Assembly (NCBI RefSeq): GCF_014696135.1
Contig: NZ_JACJPP010000020.1
Span: 124,001-188,000 of the forward strand
Reading direction: 5' to 3'
From: Nodosilinea sp. FACHB-141
GTDB taxonomy: Bacteria; Cyanobacteriota; Cyanobacteriia; Phormidesmidales; Phormidesmidaceae
Length of the DNA stretch: 64,000 nucleotides
A program made the translations under genes and the position numbers. The notes under the pieces were generated by a model. The model saw only the letters and a program-made list of their open reading frames with translations, had not been told where the DNA came from and did no database searches. How positions within the stretch are numbered: position 1 is the stretch's first letter; each line of letters starts with the position of its first letter. Shown piece by piece: positions 33,734 to 42,895 of the stretch.

Positions 33734-34980
33734 TGGCATTCCTACAGCGCTGGCTCAAGGGATGGCTGCCCAACCTCGACCCCCGGGTGTGGATCTTGGC
33801 GGGCGGACGGCTGCTGTCCCAGGTGGGTATTGGTTTTACGCTGTTCTACGCGCCGATTTTTTTTACTGAACAGGTGGGTCTGACGGCCACTCAGGTGGGC
33901 CTGGGCATTGGCCTGGGCTCAGCGGCGGGCATGGCCGGACGGTTTTTAGGTGGGTCGCTGTCCGACTCGCCGCGGTGGGGGCGGCGACCGACACTGCTGG
34001 CGTCGGCCCTGGTGTCGGCAGCGGCAGATGGGGTGCTGGTGCTGGCCAACGATTTTTGGATATTTTTGGCGGGTAACCTGCTGATGGGGTTTGGCGTCGG
34101 CCTCTACTGGCCGGCGGCGGAGTCGGTGGCGGCAGACATCACCGCCCCAGAGCAGCGCAACGAAGCCTATGCCCTGGTGCGCCTAGCCGACAACCTGGGT
34201 CTAGGGGTGGGGGTAATCGCCGGAGGGGCGCTGATTTCGCTGACTGGGGCCTACCGGGCGCTGTTTGCCATTGACGGCATTACGTTTCTGCTGTTTTTTG
34301 GCATTATCTATGCCGCCATTGCCGAGACGCGCCCGGCGGGGAACGGGGCGCGATCGCTCCTTCAAGGCTGGGGTCAGGCTCTCAGAGACTCCACCCTGAT
34401 GGTCTACGCTCTGGTCAACGTGCTGTTTACGGGCTATCTGGCGCAGATTCAAAGCACGCTGCCCCTCTATCTCAATCGGTTTGCAGGGGGCGAGCAGGGG
34501 GTCAGCGAGGGGGCGCTGAGCCTGCTGTTTACAGGCCATGTGGTGCTGGCGGCGATCGCCCAGTTGCCTACGGCTCGCTGGCTCAACCATTACCGTCCGG
34601 CCCAGGGGTTAGTGGCGTCGGCGCTGCTGTGGGGGCTGGGGTTTGGCCTAGTATGGCAGGCCGGGGTGGGGGCTCAGCCTCTAGTCTGGGCCGGATTGAG
34701 TCTGGCTACGATGGCCCTGGCGATGGTGGCCTACACACCCATTGCCTCGGCGCTGGTGGTGGCCTTGGCCCCAGAGTCACTACGTGGCGTCTACCTGTCG
34801 GTGAACTCAATGTGCTGGGCTGTAGGCTATTTGATCGGCCCCCCACTGGGCGGTTGGGCGCTTGACCAGGGAGATGCAGCTGCCCACGGCTTTTGGCTAG
34901 GGCTCATGGCGACGGTGCTGCCTGCCTTGGCGGTATTGATGTGGCTCGATCGCCGTCTTCGTCATTTAGCACGTTCCTAG
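33730..34980 (+). CDS. MFS transporter
   Basis: This is a major facilitator superfamily permease of 416 residues with about 12 membrane helices in the cytoplasmic membrane. The loop between helices 2 and 3 reads LGGSLSDSPRWGRRPTLLAS, the MFS signature (G-x3-D-x2-G-R-R), and a basic central loop separates the two halves. The closest general type is a drug or sugar efflux permease; the substrate is unknown. The ATG at 33730 is inside the stop of the upstream small gene (ATGA). The frame continues further upstream, but only in the other gene's region. Confidence 0.85.
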   Translation: MMAFLQRWLKGWLPNLDPRVWILAGGRLLSQVGIGFTLFYAPIFFTEQVGLTATQVGLGIGLGSAAGMAGRFLGGSLSDSPRWGRRPTLLASALVSAAADGVLVLANDFWIFLAGNLLMGFGVGLYWPAAESVAADITAPEQRNEAYALVRLADNLGLGVGVIAGGALISLTGAYRALFAIDGITFLLFFGIIYAAIAETRPAGNGARSLLQGWGQALRDSTLMVYALVNVLFTGYLAQIQSTLPLYLNRFAGGEQGVSEGALSLLFTGHVVLAAIAQLPTARWLNHYRPAQGLVASALLWGLGFGLVWQAGVGAQPLVWAGLSLATMALAMVAYTPIASALVVALAPESLRGVYLSVNSMCWAVGYLIGPPLGGWALDQGDAAAHGFWLGLMATVLPALAVLMWLDRRLRHLARS

Positions 34981-35075
34981 CTTCTATTTAGGAATTAAAG
35001 AACTAGCTATGGCTTTCCCTGAACCAAATAGAGATTCAAAGAAATTACAATAATAAGATCAGAATACAGTAGATC

Positions 35076-35318
35076 ATGCCAACCGTACTGAAAATCGGAC
35101 CATACCGATTCTATTTCTTTTCTAGAGAAGAGAGCCGAGTGCATATCCATGTTTCCTGCCCTGACGGAGAAGCAAAATTCTGGCTAGATCCCGAAATAGA
35201 ACTGGCTACCAACCACAAGCTCTCAAGAGTACAGTTAAAGCAAATTGAAACTCTTATTGAGGAACATTCTGATGATTTCAGAAACGCATGGAATCATTAC
35301 TTCCAAAACAGAAGTTAG
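35076..35318 (+). CDS. DUF4160 family protein
   Basis: This 80-residue protein has the DUF4160 pattern: start PTVLKIGPYRFYFFSREESR, HIHVSCPDGEAKFWLDPEIE and a C-terminal helix. DUF4160 genes are nearly always followed by a DUF2442 gene, as here (overlap 47 bases), and the pair is suspected to be a toxin-antitoxin-like module, though I know of no settled mechanism. Codon use is AT-richer than the neighbours and there are no HIP1 octamers, consistent with transfer. The ATG is 95 bases after the MFS stop, in an AT-rich promoter-like gap. Confidence 0.75.
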   Translation: MPTVLKIGPYRFYFFSREESRVHIHVSCPDGEAKFWLDPEIELATNHKLSRVQLKQIETLIEEHSDDFRNAWNHYFQNRS

Positions 35319-35541
35319 CAACATCTCAGTCAACGGCCTGTGGCTACTTTGCAACGATCATGAATATTTTTTGCCCTACGAAGAATTTCCCTGGTTTAGA
35401 GACGCACCCGTTAAACATGTATTTCATCTAGAAGAACCGCATTCGGGTCATTTGTATTGGCCTGATCTCGATGTTGATTTATCCCTTGAGGTCATCCAAC
35501 ATCCAGAACGGTTTCCCCTCGTCGCAACCACCGAATCGTAG
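35272..35541 (+). CDS. DUF2442 family protein
   Basis: This 89-residue protein has the DUF2442 signature SVNGLWLLCNDHEYFLPYEE followed by FPWFRDAPVKHVFHLEEPHS and HLYWPDLDVDLSLE. It is the usual partner of DUF4160. The ATG at 35272, inside the end of the first gene, has GAGG nine bases upstream; an earlier ATG at 35245 is less likely. The strong overlap suggests a fixed protein ratio. The likely role is DNA- or partner-binding in a small two-gene module (inference). Confidence 0.75.
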   Translation: MISETHGIITSKTEVSNISVNGLWLLCNDHEYFLPYEEFPWFRDAPVKHVFHLEEPHSGHLYWPDLDVDLSLEVIQHPERFPLVATTES

Positions 35542-35620
35542 ACTGTCGCTGTCACCTTAAATGAAGCATCAAAGCCAACCCTAGCGACATTCAGACTGAT
35601 TAGTTAGGCCCGATAAAAGG

Positions 35621-36229
35621 TTAAGGATTCACCGTTTTGACCTGCCAGGTGCCGTCGGGTTGCTGGTCGTAAAGGGTGCGGTTTTGTGGTTCGCCGCGCA
35701 GCTCTAGGTGGTCAACATGGTCAGGCTCTAGTAGCACCAGACAAAACTCAGCGGGAGGCGTCGCCTGAATTTCTTTAGGCGAAAAGTCGGCCTCGGCGGT
35801 GCGGGGCTGGGCCGGGTGGGGCCAGTAGAACTGCTGGCGGGCGTTATCGGAGAGGTCTTCCCAGGAATTTTGCCGGGCTTGGAGCAGAACTGGATCGGCC
35901 TCCGCCGTCACCACCTGGATAGCGCCCGCCAGGCGAAACTGCTCGCGGGTGTCGGTGAAGTACCAGCAGGCTTCGGCCGAGGGGTGAGCGGCGATGTCGG
36001 TGACCTTGGCGCTGCGTTGGTCGGTGACTAGGGTGAGGGTGTTGCTGTCGGGCAACCAGCCACGAAACACAACGGTGCGGTTGGCGGGTCGCCCCGCAGG
36101 GGTAATCGTGGCCAGCTGAAAATAGCGACTGTAGGGGCGACTGCGGTTGCGGTGCAGGGCGCGGGCTAGGGCGCTGCGCCAGGGTGCCAGGGCCGAATTT
36201 TTTGATAAGGAGGAATCAGAATCAGACAT
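35621..36229 (-). CDS. Npun_F5749-type FMN-dependent PPOX flavoprotein
   Basis: This 202-residue split-barrel flavoprotein belongs to the pyridoxamine 5'-phosphate oxidase-like group. It has PWRSALARALHRNRSRPYSR, FQLATITPAGRPANRTVVFR (FMN phosphate-binding arginine) and WYFTDTREQFRLAG, then WEDLSDNARQQFYWPHP and a C-terminal DHLELRG. This subgroup is common in cyanobacteria. It should bind FMN and reduce or oxidise an unknown small substrate; it is not PdxH itself, since the C-terminal substrate segment differs. It is divergent from the Hsp70-like gene; the shared 150-base promoter region holds the motif at 36343. Confidence 0.8.
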   Translation of the reverse strand: MSDSDSSLSKNSALAPWRSALARALHRNRSRPYSRYFQLATITPAGRPANRTVVFRGWLPDSNTLTLVTDQRSAKVTDIAAHPSAEACWYFTDTREQFRLAGAIQVVTAEADPVLLQARQNSWEDLSDNARQQFYWPHPAQPRTAEADFSPKEIQATPPAEFCLVLLEPDHVDHLELRGEPQNRTLYDQQPDGTWQVKTVNP

Positions 36230-36342
36230 ACTTGAGAGACTGGCTTTTGATTGGGGTAGGCAGTCCTAACCCGAGGGGTAGGCCCTTCTAGTAGAACGTT
36301 TGCTGGGTGAGCCTGCAAGCAAGTATGACTGCCGTCATTCTC

Positions 36343-36368
36343 CCGGTAGGATGGGTAGCACCGTTTCC
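36343..36368. promoter_or_regulatory. Motif shared with the HtrA trio promoter
   Basis: CCGGTAGGATGGGTAG then CACCGTTTCC lies 12-37 bases upstream of the Hsp70-like start. Its part ATGGGTAGCACCGTTTCC (36351-36368) matches 16 of 18 bases with 14536-14553 upstream of the protease operon. It may be a common operator of two protein-quality-control loci. Confidence 0.3.
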
Positions 36369-36379
36369 TTTCTGAAACT

Positions 36380-37969
36380 ATGGCTATAGCGGTTGATTTT
36401 GGCACCAGCAATACTGTCATTGCCCGCTGGAACCCAGTTTCTGAAAGTCCGGAAACGGTGGCGTTGCCGGGGCTGAGCTTGAGCTTGGCGACGGTGCCAC
36501 CGCTGGTACCTAGTTTGGTTTATGTGGAGAAGCCCCAGGCCGATGGGGTTGTGGTGGGGCAGGCGGTGCGCGATCGCGGCCTCGACATCTCCAGCGATCC
36601 TCGCTTTTTCGCTAACGTTAAGCGCGGCATTGGCACACCGCTGCAGGGGTTTCTGCCCGATATTGATGGGGAATCGCTCTCCTTTGAGCAGTTGGGGGAG
36701 TGGTTTTTGCGATCGCTCTTGACCCAGGTGCGCGCCGTGGCTGGGGAAGACGACAGCTTGGTGCTGACGGTGCCCGTGGACAGCTTTGAGGCCTACCGGC
36801 TATGGCTGGGGGATGTGGCCACCGCGCTGGATTTCAAAGAAGTGCGGCTGCTCGACGAGCCCACCGCCGCCGCGCTGGGCTACGGGCTAAAGGGGGAACA
36901 AACCCTGCTGGTGCTCGACTTTGGCGGTGGGACGCTGGATTGGTCATTGGTGCGGCTGGTAGCTCCGGCCCAAAAGCAGCCGGTGGGGTTTTTGCTCAAG
37001 TGGCGTGGCCAGGGGGCGGATCAGACCAGCGCCCAAAAGCCCGAGGTGGCGCGGGTGCTGGCCAAGGCGGGAGAAAACCTGGGTGGAGCCGATATTGACG
37101 AATGGCTAGTGAATTATTTTCAGGCCCAGGGCATTGCCGGGGGGGCGGTGGTGCAGCGGTTGGCAGAGCGGCTCAAGATCGCGCTGTCGGAGCAAACTGA
37201 GGCGGCGGAAGCCTATTTTGACGACGAGACCTTTGACACCTACGACCTGGCCTTGACCCGTGACCAGTTCGAGGAGATTCTCGCCCAAAACCAGTTTTTT
37301 GAGCGATTAGAAAAGGGGTTGACCCAGGTTCTGCAGCAGGGTCAGCGTCAGGGCATCGACCTGGATGCGATCGACGCGGTGCTGCTGGTGGGTGGCACGG
37401 CACAGATTCCGGCGGTGCAGCGGTGGGTGACAGAGCGGTTTGGAGCTGAAAAGGTGAGGTGCGATCGCCCCTTTGAGGCCGTGGCCCAGGGAGCCCTGCA
37501 AATTGCCCAAGGCCTAGCGGTCGAAGACTTTCTCTACCACAGCTACGGCATTCGCTACTGGGACCGACGCAACAATCGCCACGGCTGGCACCCCATTCTC
37601 AGCCAGGGCCAGCCCTACCCTATGTCTGCCCCCGTTGAAATTGCCCTAGGTGCCTCGGTGGAAAAGCAGCCCAGCATTGAGCTGATTGTGGGCGAGTTGG
37701 GCTCGGCTAGCACCCAGACGGAGGTGTATTTCGAGAATGGTCGCTTAGTGACGCGTCAGCTTAGCGGTGATGCCCCCTCAGTGCAGCCACTGAACGATCG
37801 CGAGGGGGCGCGCACCATTGCTCAGCTCAATCCGCCGGGGTTTCCGGGCAGCGATCGGGTGCGGGTGCTGTTTCGAGTCGATCGCGATCGGCTGCTGCGG
37901 ATCACGGTGGAAGACATTCTCACGGGCAACACGCTGCTAGATAACGAAGCTGTGGTGCGGCTGAGCTAG
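36380..37969 (+). CDS. Hsp70-family protein (DnaK-like)
   Basis: This is a 529-residue Hsp70-like protein. The nucleotide-binding domain has the phosphate-1 motif AIAVDFGTSNTVIARW, the connect/phosphate-2 motif LLVLDFGGGTLDWSLV (about 174-189) and the adenosine motif VLLVGGTAQIPAVQRW (about 333-348). The substrate-binding part is short (about 390-529) and lacks the long DnaK lid, so it is a non-canonical family member and not the main DnaK. It lacks nearby GrpE or DnaJ genes. It should be a cytoplasmic ATP-dependent chaperone-like protein of unknown client. The pyrC gene starts 20 bases after its stop, and they may be co-transcribed. Confidence 0.85.
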   Translation: MAIAVDFGTSNTVIARWNPVSESPETVALPGLSLSLATVPPLVPSLVYVEKPQADGVVVGQAVRDRGLDISSDPRFFANVKRGIGTPLQGFLPDIDGESLSFEQLGEWFLRSLLTQVRAVAGEDDSLVLTVPVDSFEAYRLWLGDVATALDFKEVRLLDEPTAAALGYGLKGEQTLLVLDFGGGTLDWSLVRLVAPAQKQPVGFLLKWRGQGADQTSAQKPEVARVLAKAGENLGGADIDEWLVNYFQAQGIAGGAVVQRLAERLKIALSEQTEAAEAYFDDETFDTYDLALTRDQFEEILAQNQFFERLEKGLTQVLQQGQRQGIDLDAIDAVLLVGGTAQIPAVQRWVTERFGAEKVRCDRPFEAVAQGALQIAQGLAVEDFLYHSYGIRYWDRRNNRHGWHPILSQGQPYPMSAPVEIALGASVEKQPSIELIVGELGSASTQTEVYFENGRLVTRQLSGDAPSVQPLNDREGARTIAQLNPPGFPGSDRVRVLFRVDRDRLLRITVEDILTGNTLLDNEAVVRLS

Positions 37970-37989
37970 GTCTGCTTTAGGATGAGACG

Positions 37990-39018
37990 ATGGAAACATT
38001 GACCCTGACTCGACCCGACGACTGGCACCTGCATCTGCGCGATGGCGCGGCGCTGAAGGCGGTGCTGCCCCACACGGTGCGGCAGTTTGCTCGGGCGATC
38101 GTGATGCCTAACTTGAAGCCTCCGGTGCGCACGGTGGATGAAGCGGCGGCTTACCGCGATCGCATTCTGGCGGCGGTGCCGACGGGCCAGCAGTTTGAGC
38201 CACTGATGACCCTCTATCTCACCGACAACACTCGTCCCGAAGAGATTTTGGCGGCTAAAGCAGCTGAGTTTGTCAAAGCAGTGAAGTACTACCCTGCCGG
38301 GGCGACGACGAATTCAGATGCTGGCGTCACTGAGATTAGCAAGTGCGATCGCGTCTTTGAGGCGATGCAGCAGGTCAACATGCCGCTACTGCTTCATGGG
38401 GAAGTCACCGACTCAGCGGTTGATATGTTTGATCGCGAGAAAGTGTTTATTGAGAAATACTTGATTCCTTTAAAGCAGCGGTTTCCTCAGTTGCGGGTGG
38501 TGCTGGAGCACATTACTACCTCAGAGGCGGTGGAGTTTGTGCTGGCGACGGATAACATTGCGGCCACGATCACCCCCCAGCATTTACTGTTTAACCGCAA
38601 TAGTTTGTTTCAAGGGGGCTTGCGGCCCCACTACTACTGCCTGCCCATTTTGAAGCGTGAAACTCATCGGCAGGCGCTTTTGCGGGCTGCTACTTCGGGT
38701 AATCCTAAGTTTTTTCTGGGCACCGATAGCGCCCCCCATCCTCGCAATGGCAAAGAAAGCAGCTGTGGTTGTGCTGGGTGTTTTTCAGCATTGCACGCCA
38801 TGGAGCTGTACGCAGAGGCGTTTGAAAGTGTTGACGCCCTCGATAAATTGGAGGCATTTGCCAGCTTTTATGGCCCAGACTTCTATCAGATGCCAAGGAA
38901 TAGCGCTCGCATTACCCTGAGCAAAACGACCTGGCGTATTCCCGACGAACTGCCTTTTGTCGATGATGGACTGGTGCCGTTGCGGGCTGGGGAAGCAATG
39001 ACCTGGAAAATGGTCTGA
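37990..39018 (+). CDS. pyrC: Dihydroorotase
   Basis: This class II dihydroorotase has 342 residues, the expected length. It closes carbamoyl-aspartate to dihydroorotate in pyrimidine synthesis. The first metal-binding motif is [10 protein letters not shown] (about 9-18), and [19 protein letters not shown] (about 94-112) holds the bridging lysine. HGE in [10 protein letters not shown], the EHITTSEA region and FLGTDSAPH (with the catalytic aspartate at about 246) complete the zinc site. It is cytoplasmic. The gene follows the Hsp70-like gene by 20 bases and is followed by a strong hairpin terminator. Confidence 0.95.
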   Translation: METLTLTRPDDWHLHLRDGAALKAVLPHTVRQFARAIVMPNLKPPVRTVDEAAAYRDRILAAVPTGQQFEPLMTLYLTDNTRPEEILAAKAAEFVKAVKYYPAGATTNSDAGVTEISKCDRVFEAMQQVNMPLLLHGEVTDSAVDMFDREKVFIEKYLIPLKQRFPQLRVVLEHITTSEAVEFVLATDNIAATITPQHLLFNRNSLFQGGLRPHYYCLPILKRETHRQALLRAATSGNPKFFLGTDSAPHPRNGKESSCGCAGCFSALHAMELYAEAFESVDALDKLEAFASFYGPDFYQMPRNSARITLSKTTWRIPDELPFVDDGLVPLRAGEAMTWKMV

Positions 39019-39041
39019 TAAACTCCGCTTGGCTAATCCCA

Positions 39042-39080
39042 AAAACCGTAGGGGTAAATTGCATTTATCCCTACGGTTTT
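39042..39080 (+). terminator. Terminator after pyrC
   Basis: AAAACCGTAGGGGTAAA (39042-39058) pairs with TTTATCCCTACGGTTTT (39064-39080) with one G-U pair, a 17-base stem with a 5-base loop. The T4 at the base supports termination on the plus strand, and the opposite A4 allows it to work in both directions. Confidence 0.7.
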
Positions 39081-39140
39081 GCCTCAATGAATGGGGGTAA
39101 GTGATTTGATATGAGCTATGCTATTCAACATTAATTAGCC

Positions 39141-39824
39141 ATGTCAAAAGAAAAATGGGATAGGAATAGGTTGTTTCTTTCTTCTGGCGAGCTAGAAATA
39201 GTTATTAATGAAAACCCGGTTTCGCTGCAAGCGAGCCGAAGGAAAAAAGATATTATAACGTCAGCAATTTGCAAGGTCACAAGTAATTGTGAATTCATGC
39301 TAACCGATGACGTTCAAATCTATATTGAATGGTGGATTCATGAGCAAAACAGGTATGAAACTGACTCATCAGCTGATGTGGATAATATAATAAAACCCAT
39401 ACTAGATGCTATTTCTGGGCCAGATGGAATTCTTATAAATGACTGCCAAGTTCAAGCTGTTGATTGCAGATGGCTAGACTTTTTCAATGCAGAACAAAGG
39501 ATAAATATCAGAATAAAAATGCTTGACCGTGATGGATGGTTGTTAAAAGATGGACTCTTTTTTATGCATATGTGGAATGGTTTATGCTATCCCACATGGA
39601 TGGATGAAGAAAATCCTGAAAACACCTTATTAATCGTTGAGCAAATGGAAAGAATGCTTATGTTGAGAGATGAAAGATTGAGGCAGAAAGAAAATTACTA
39701 TCTAGCAAAGATGCTAATGCCAGTTCAGAGAATATTCCATATTTCTCGAATAAAAGGTTTTCCAGTATTTAAAGTTGAAGAGATAAAAGATAAAATTAAA
39801 GCAATATTAAAAAATCAAAGATAA
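39141..39824 (+). CDS. RusA-like Holliday junction resolvase domain protein
   Basis: This is a 227-residue protein. Residues 30-130 resemble RusA, with the key acidic motif SADVDNIIKPILDAISG (about 77-93) followed by GILINDCQVQAVDCRW (about 96-111), which hold the aspartates that bind metal in RusA resolvases. About 90 residues rich in Met, Lys and Arg follow and are not part of normal RusA (about 120 residues). RusA proteins are usually prophage-borne and resolve four-way junctions. The gene is clearly AT-richer than its neighbours and has no HIP1 site, suggesting recent acquisition, but no phage genes surround it. Confidence 0.65.
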   Translation: MSKEKWDRNRLFLSSGELEIVINENPVSLQASRRKKDIITSAICKVTSNCEFMLTDDVQIYIEWWIHEQNRYETDSSADVDNIIKPILDAISGPDGILINDCQVQAVDCRWLDFFNAEQRINIRIKMLDRDGWLLKDGLFFMHMWNGLCYPTWMDEENPENTLLIVEQMERMLMLRDERLRQKENYYLAKMLMPVQRIFHISRIKGFPVFKVEEIKDKIKAILKNQR

Positions 39825-40109
39825 TTATAATTGTTGGATGAGCGTCTGTGTGTAGCAAGTTGTGGAGCTTCCTGCCTATAACTAAATGCCTATTATTCTA
39901 TCCATTCTTTAGTCAAATTAAGATTCGGCACCCCAAAACTTACGCCTAGCAAGCTCTATGAAAGGAACCTTTTGTATTGTCGCTACCCAAAACTTTATGC
40001 ACAGCGGCTATTCTCGTCCTTGCCTTTGCCCATATCTTAGAAGCACTTCAACACCTTCAAGAAGCTAGAACCCGTTATCCTAGAAAAGCTGAGTTTCGAG
40101 GGCTACATA
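39825..40109. other. Intergenic region upstream of trmFO
   Basis: These 285 bases hold no convincing gene. A plus-strand frame starting at 39977 runs into trmFO in another frame and appears to be chance. GAGGG at 40098-40102 is the likely ribosome site of trmFO. Confidence 0.4.
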
Positions 40110-41495
40110 GTGCAAACCCCAGACCCCATTCATGTGATCGGCGGCGGGCTGGCCGGTACCGAGGCCGCTTGGCAGATTGCCCAGGCCGGGGTGCCCGTGG
40201 TGCTACACGAAATGCGTCCTCAGAAGAAATCCCCTGCGCACCACAGTGAGCATGTGGCCGAGCTGGTGTGCAGTAACTCCTTTGGGGCGATGGCGAGCGA
40301 TCGCGCCTCGGGTCTGCTCCACGAGGAGCTGCGCCAGCTCGGCTCAGTGGTCATCGGCAAAGCCGACCAGCACCAGGTGCCAGCGGGGGGTGCCCTAGCG
40401 GTCGATCGCGGTATTTTTAGTCAAGACCTGACCGAAACCCTAGAGCGTCACCCGCTGATCGAGCTGCGGCGCGACGAGGTGACGAGCATCCCTGATGACG
40501 GCATTGTGGTGTTAACCACGGGCCCTCTGACGAGTGACGCGCTGTCGGTGGAGCTGGAGAGGTTTACTGGCCAGGGCTACATGAGCTTTTTTGACGCTGC
40601 TAGCCCGATTGTGGTGGGCGACAGTATTGACCAGTCGGTAGCGTTTATGGCCTCTCGCTACGACCGGGGCGAAGCGGCCTACCTCAACTGCCCGATGAAC
40701 CGCGAGCAGTACCTCCACTTTTGGACTGAGCTGTGCAACGCTGAACAGGCCGAACTCAAAGATTTTGAGCGCGAAACGGCTAAATTTTTTGAGGCTTGCC
40801 TGCCTATCGAAGAAATGGCCCGCCGGGGTGAAGACACCATGCGCTACGGCCCGCTCAAGCCGGTCGGGCTGTTTGATGCGCGCCTGGGCGATTTCAAAGA
40901 CCCTGAGAATAAGAGTAAGAAGCCCTACGCCGTGGTGCAGCTGCGCCAGGAAGACAAAAGCGGCCAGCTGTGGAATATGGTGGGCTTTCAAACCAACCTG
41001 CGCTGGGGCGAACAGGCGCGGGTGTTTCGGCTGATTCCTGGTTTAGAGAATGCCGAGTTTGTGCGCATGGGGGTGATGCACCGCAACACGTTTTTGAATT
41101 CGCCGGAGCTGCTGCACAACACGCTGCAGTTTAAGGCGCGGCCCACGCTGCTGGCGGCAGGGCAGTTGGTGGGCACTGAGGGCTACACGGCGGCGGTGGC
41201 TGGGGGCTGGTTGGCTGGGACGAATGCGGCCCGTCTGGCCTTAGGCCAAGAGCTGCTCGATTTGCCGGTGACGATGATGCTGGGGGCGCTGGTCGATTTC
41301 ATTACCTCAGCGGAGCCGAAGCACTTTCAGCCAATGCCGCCCAACTTTGGCATTCTGCCGCCGCTGCCGGTGAAGGTGCGCAACAAGCGGGAACGCTATG
41401 GACAGTATCGCGATCGCGCCTTTAACGATCTCCATACCTGGGCCAGCCAGCACAAACTTGGTTTGGTTCAGAGCTCGCTGGTGGCTACAGCCTAG
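40110..41495 (+). CDS. trmFO: Methylenetetrahydrofolate--tRNA-(uracil-5-)-methyltransferase TrmFO
   Basis: This flavoenzyme makes 5-methyluridine at tRNA position 54 using methylenetetrahydrofolate and FADH2. It has 461 residues, the usual length. The FAD-binding start is [20 protein letters not shown] (about 7-26), followed by [20 protein letters not shown] and the conserved [20 protein letters not shown] (about 54-73) around the catalytic cysteine region. The C-terminal [20 protein letters not shown] closes the FAD site. The start is GTG at 40110 with GAGGG eight bases upstream; no suitable ATG exists. It is cytoplasmic and transcribed alone. Confidence 0.95.
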   Translation: MQTPDPIHVIGGGLAGTEAAWQIAQAGVPVVLHEMRPQKKSPAHHSEHVAELVCSNSFGAMASDRASGLLHEELRQLGSVVIGKADQHQVPAGGALAVDRGIFSQDLTETLERHPLIELRRDEVTSIPDDGIVVLTTGPLTSDALSVELERFTGQGYMSFFDAASPIVVGDSIDQSVAFMASRYDRGEAAYLNCPMNREQYLHFWTELCNAEQAELKDFERETAKFFEACLPIEEMARRGEDTMRYGPLKPVGLFDARLGDFKDPENKSKKPYAVVQLRQEDKSGQLWNMVGFQTNLRWGEQARVFRLIPGLENAEFVRMGVMHRNTFLNSPELLHNTLQFKARPTLLAAGQLVGTEGYTAAVAGGWLAGTNAARLALGQELLDLPVTMMLGALVDFITSAEPKHFQPMPPNFGILPPLPVKVRNKRERYGQYRDRAFNDLHTWASQHKLGLVQSSLVATA

Positions 41496-41626
41496 GCGAG
41501 ACAGTGAGTCTAATTCCTAGGATAGATTTGCAATAATCTTCGTTGCAAAAACCTGAGGGACTGGGCTATCGTGTCTAAGATTAAAGGAAAGTTCAAATTT
41601 GTTTAAGAGAAGGTTATTTATGCCCT

Positions 41627-41875
41627 ATGTCCTATTCTGGCTCCACTAACAATCGGCGCGATTTAGATCGATTCATTTCTCCCAAAAGCTCTTACTACGG
41701 CACATTCTCACCTCAACAGCTTGTGTTCAACGCCAACCTGCAAGAGTTCGCCAACCGAGTTGGCTACATTTCAGGATTGCAGACTGGCGGCAAGCTCTCG
41801 CCCGACGAGGCTTTTGAGCAAATTAGTTCGCTATATAAGCAGCTTAAGCAAACCAAAAAAGGCCTCGAAATCTAA
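41627..41875 (+). CDS. DUF7219 family protein
   Basis: This is an 82-residue cyanobacterial protein with the family's central segment LVFNANLQEFANRVGYISGL (about 32-51), preceded by SPKSSYYGTFSPQQ and followed by TGGKLSPDEAFEQISSLYKQ and a basic end. It is probably a small helical cytoplasmic protein of unknown role. AGAAGG lies about 12 bases before the ATG. A good terminator follows at 41973. Confidence 0.75.
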   Translation: MSYSGSTNNRRDLDRFISPKSSYYGTFSPQQLVFNANLQEFANRVGYISGLQTGGKLSPDEAFEQISSLYKQLKQTKKGLEI

Positions 41876-42202
41876 TTGTCAGAGTTTGCATAAAGCCCTT
41901 GCTTAAGGATGCGTTTGAGTTGAGGCCATCGCTGCTGGCCTAACACAGGCGATCGCGGCAATGAACCGTGTGCGGGTGTCCCTATCTTTAGAGACACCCG
42001 TATTTTTTGAAGTGCTTGCGGCTTTGACGCCAATTTAGACCAAATTCACGTCCACTTGCTAATCCAGTATTACACCGTCTCATTTAAGACCAATTAAGCC
42101 TTTCTTTGGTCTTAAAAAAAGCGCTGTGAGACTTAATAAGATATTACGTTCTTTGGGAAAATAACTGGTGGCTACAATTTCAGCGTCACTACTAAATGGA
42201 CT
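41876..42202. other. Intergenic region with terminator and upstream hairpin
   Basis: Apart from the terminator at 41973-42008, TTTAAGACCAA (42083-42093) pairs perfectly with TTGGTCTTAAA (42106-42116) and is followed by an A-run. That orientation cannot terminate on either strand, so it may be a regulatory hairpin in the leader of the nuclease gene at 42203. Confidence 0.45.
41973..42008 (+). terminator. Rho-independent terminator of the DUF7219 gene
   Basis: CGGGTGTC (41973-41980) pairs with GACACCCG (41993-42000), followed by TA and a run of six T (42003-42008). Confidence 0.75.
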
Positions 42203-42895
42203 ATGGTGCATCAACTTCCTCGCTACGTGGCTAAACGGGTGCGCCGCGATCGCAAAATGCTTTACGAGATAGAGGGGCGCTGCTATCCCGGCGTAACCAC
42301 GGTGCTGTCGGCCACTAAGCCTCAGGAATCGCGAGATGCTCTGCAACGCTGGCGGCAACGGGTGGGGGTTGAAGCAGCCCAGCAGATTTCGGGCAAGGCG
42401 TCTTCGGCGGGTACGCGGCTGCACAAACAGATTGCGGCTTACCTCAACGGCGCAGCGGTGGAGATTCCGGCTGATTTAGAGGGCTATTGGCAGTCAATCT
42501 TGCCGGTGCTGGATCAGGTGGATGAGGTACTGCTGGTGGAAGGGGCGGTGTGGCACCTAGCTGGATTTGTGGGCATTCCAGATGCACTGGTGGTGGTGAA
42601 GGGTGAGCTGCACCTATGCGACTGGAAAACGGCCCTGCGACCAAAACAGCCCCAGTGGTTGGGGGATTATTTTTTGCAGATTGCGGCCTATCGGGAAGCA
42701 GCGCATCAAGTCTATGCAGACGTTGGGTTGGTGGTGCAAAAGGGGCTAGTGGCGATCGCCCTAGCCGATCAACCGGCTCAGCTGTTTGAGGTTTCGCTAG
42801 ACGATATGGATGAGCATTGGCGGGAGTTTGAGGGACGGTTGAGGGAGTTTGAGCGGCGGAGGCGGTGGATGGGTGGGGGAGTGGATGGGGGTTAA
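42203..42895 (+). CDS. PD-(D/E)XK nuclease (MGME1/RecB-like)
   Basis: This 230-residue protein has YPGVTTVLSATKP (about 27-39), SGKASSAGTRLHKQIAAYLN (about 63-82) and the PD-(D/E)XK core GIPDALVVVKGELHLCDWKT (about 126-145), where Asp, the second Asp and Lys form the metal site. YFLQIAAYREAAH follows as the usual Q-x3-Y helix. This is the RecB-like exonuclease fold in small stand-alone form, suggesting DNA repair or processing. The last dozen codons are G-rich low complexity. Its TAA overlaps the convergent benE stop at the palindrome TTAA. Confidence 0.8.
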   Translation: MVHQLPRYVAKRVRRDRKMLYEIEGRCYPGVTTVLSATKPQESRDALQRWRQRVGVEAAQQISGKASSAGTRLHKQIAAYLNGAAVEIPADLEGYWQSILPVLDQVDEVLLVEGAVWHLAGFVGIPDALVVVKGELHLCDWKTALRPKQPQWLGDYFLQIAAYREAAHQVYADVGLVVQKGLVAIALADQPAQLFEVSLDDMDEHWREFEGRLREFERRRRWMGGGVDGG

